DNA of 6,075 nt, from positions 1 to 6,075 of the forward strand of contig CAYSAG010000315.1 of the NCBI GenBank assembly GCA_964428935.1, written 5' to 3'. Every line of letters starts with the position of its first letter. The stretch's first letter is position 1. The DNA is from JAADHY01 sp964428935 (lineage in GTDB: Bacteria > Planctomycetota > Planctomycetia > Planctomycetales > Planctomycetaceae). The notes under the pieces were generated by a model. The model was not told the origin of the DNA. It searched no databases and was given only the letters and a program-made list of their open reading frames with translations. Made by a program: the position numbers and the translations under genes. Below, piece by piece: positions 5,883 through 6,075 of this stretch.

Positions 5883-6075
5883 ATTCTCGAACAACCTCGG
5901 TCACGTAACAGGTCGCCGTCGGGGTCGCAAAGACGTGCAGCCAGGCCCGTCGTCCACCCACTCGCCAGCCCGTCTCGTCCGGAACCACCTCGGGCGAGCC
6001 GCGAATGTCCTGCGGAAGCTGCTCCCACCGCGTCGGACGTCTGCAACGGGTGCCGGCCGTGGACCGTCTGACCGC

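Larger units (their letters stand above)
5235..6075 (-). pseudogene. IS66-family transposase (TnpC/DDE type), broken, partial at the right edge
   Basis: Three blocks typical of IS66 transposases appear in order but in different frames. At the right edge is HGRHPLQTSDAVGAA (about 6061-6017). After a frame change and loss of the intervening sequence comes RGSPEVVPDETGWRVGG and onward to CYVTEVV (about 6007-5890), carrying the first catalytic Asp in DETGW. After the repeat cassette comes LRGEVSAEQLRQ through AERAIRPAVVNRKVSGGNRTW (about 5665-5411), carrying the catalytic Glu in the AER motif. A last piece, FLHDRLTSPSPLLPRL (about 5288-5243), is a weaker match to the C-terminal tail in yet another frame. 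The segment that should carry the second catalytic Asp is missing, so no active enzyme can be made. Family identity is clear from these motifs; the exact ends of the element are not, and no terminal inverted repeats were identified. Confidence 0.88.

Noticed and set aside
4758..5894. Minus-strand ORF of 378 codons spanning cassette, relic and spacer
   Set aside because: Apart from a short transposase tail-like piece (FLHDRLTSPSPLLPRL) it is not transposase-like, and it crosses repeats and the spacer. It is an accidental open frame.
5148..6071. Plus-strand ORF of 307 codons across the IS66 relic and the repeat cassette
   Set aside because: It is antisense to clear transposase motifs and runs through low-complexity repeats.

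Overview
This window is a GC-rich bacterial stretch dominated by two things, both on the minus strand. The first is a single very long gene (64-4812, up to 1582 codons). It encodes a large protein I cannot assign to a named family. The second is a wrecked IS66-type transposase (about 5235 to the right edge) with a cassette of palindromic repeats sitting inside it. No tRNA, rRNA or CRISPR array is visible. The style of the IS66 fragments and of the GC-rich palindromic repeats makes me think of Planctomycetes, but that is an impression, not a demonstrated assignment.

Layout from left to right: 1-63 is sequence downstream of the long gene. 64-4812 (minus) is the long gene. Its predicted product has a globular N-terminal domain, a coiled coil, a central hydrophobic segment that could form a membrane hairpin, a second coiled coil, then roughly 750 residues of mostly beta-strand-like sequence ending in a CxxC pair. 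4813-5234 has no convincing gene but carries several inverted repeats, including a perfect 14-bp palindrome inside a 29-bp imperfect one. 5235-6075 is the IS66 relic: three recognisable transposase blocks in different frames, with the middle of the gene missing. Where that middle should be lies a 216-bp cassette (5667-5882) bounded by two exact 26-bp direct repeats and containing three copies of a 25-bp hairpin-forming repeat.

How the parts relate: the long gene is the only apparently functional gene here. It is read away from the IS relic, and its operon partners, if any, lie outside the window, most likely to the left. The domain plan (two coiled coils around a membrane hairpin, plus a long beta-rich region, with no visible nucleotide-binding loop) suggests a structural, scaffold or sensor component rather than an enzyme. 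The dead IS next door suggests an accessory or rearranged region. A role in a conflict or defence system is possible but is not shown by anything in the window.
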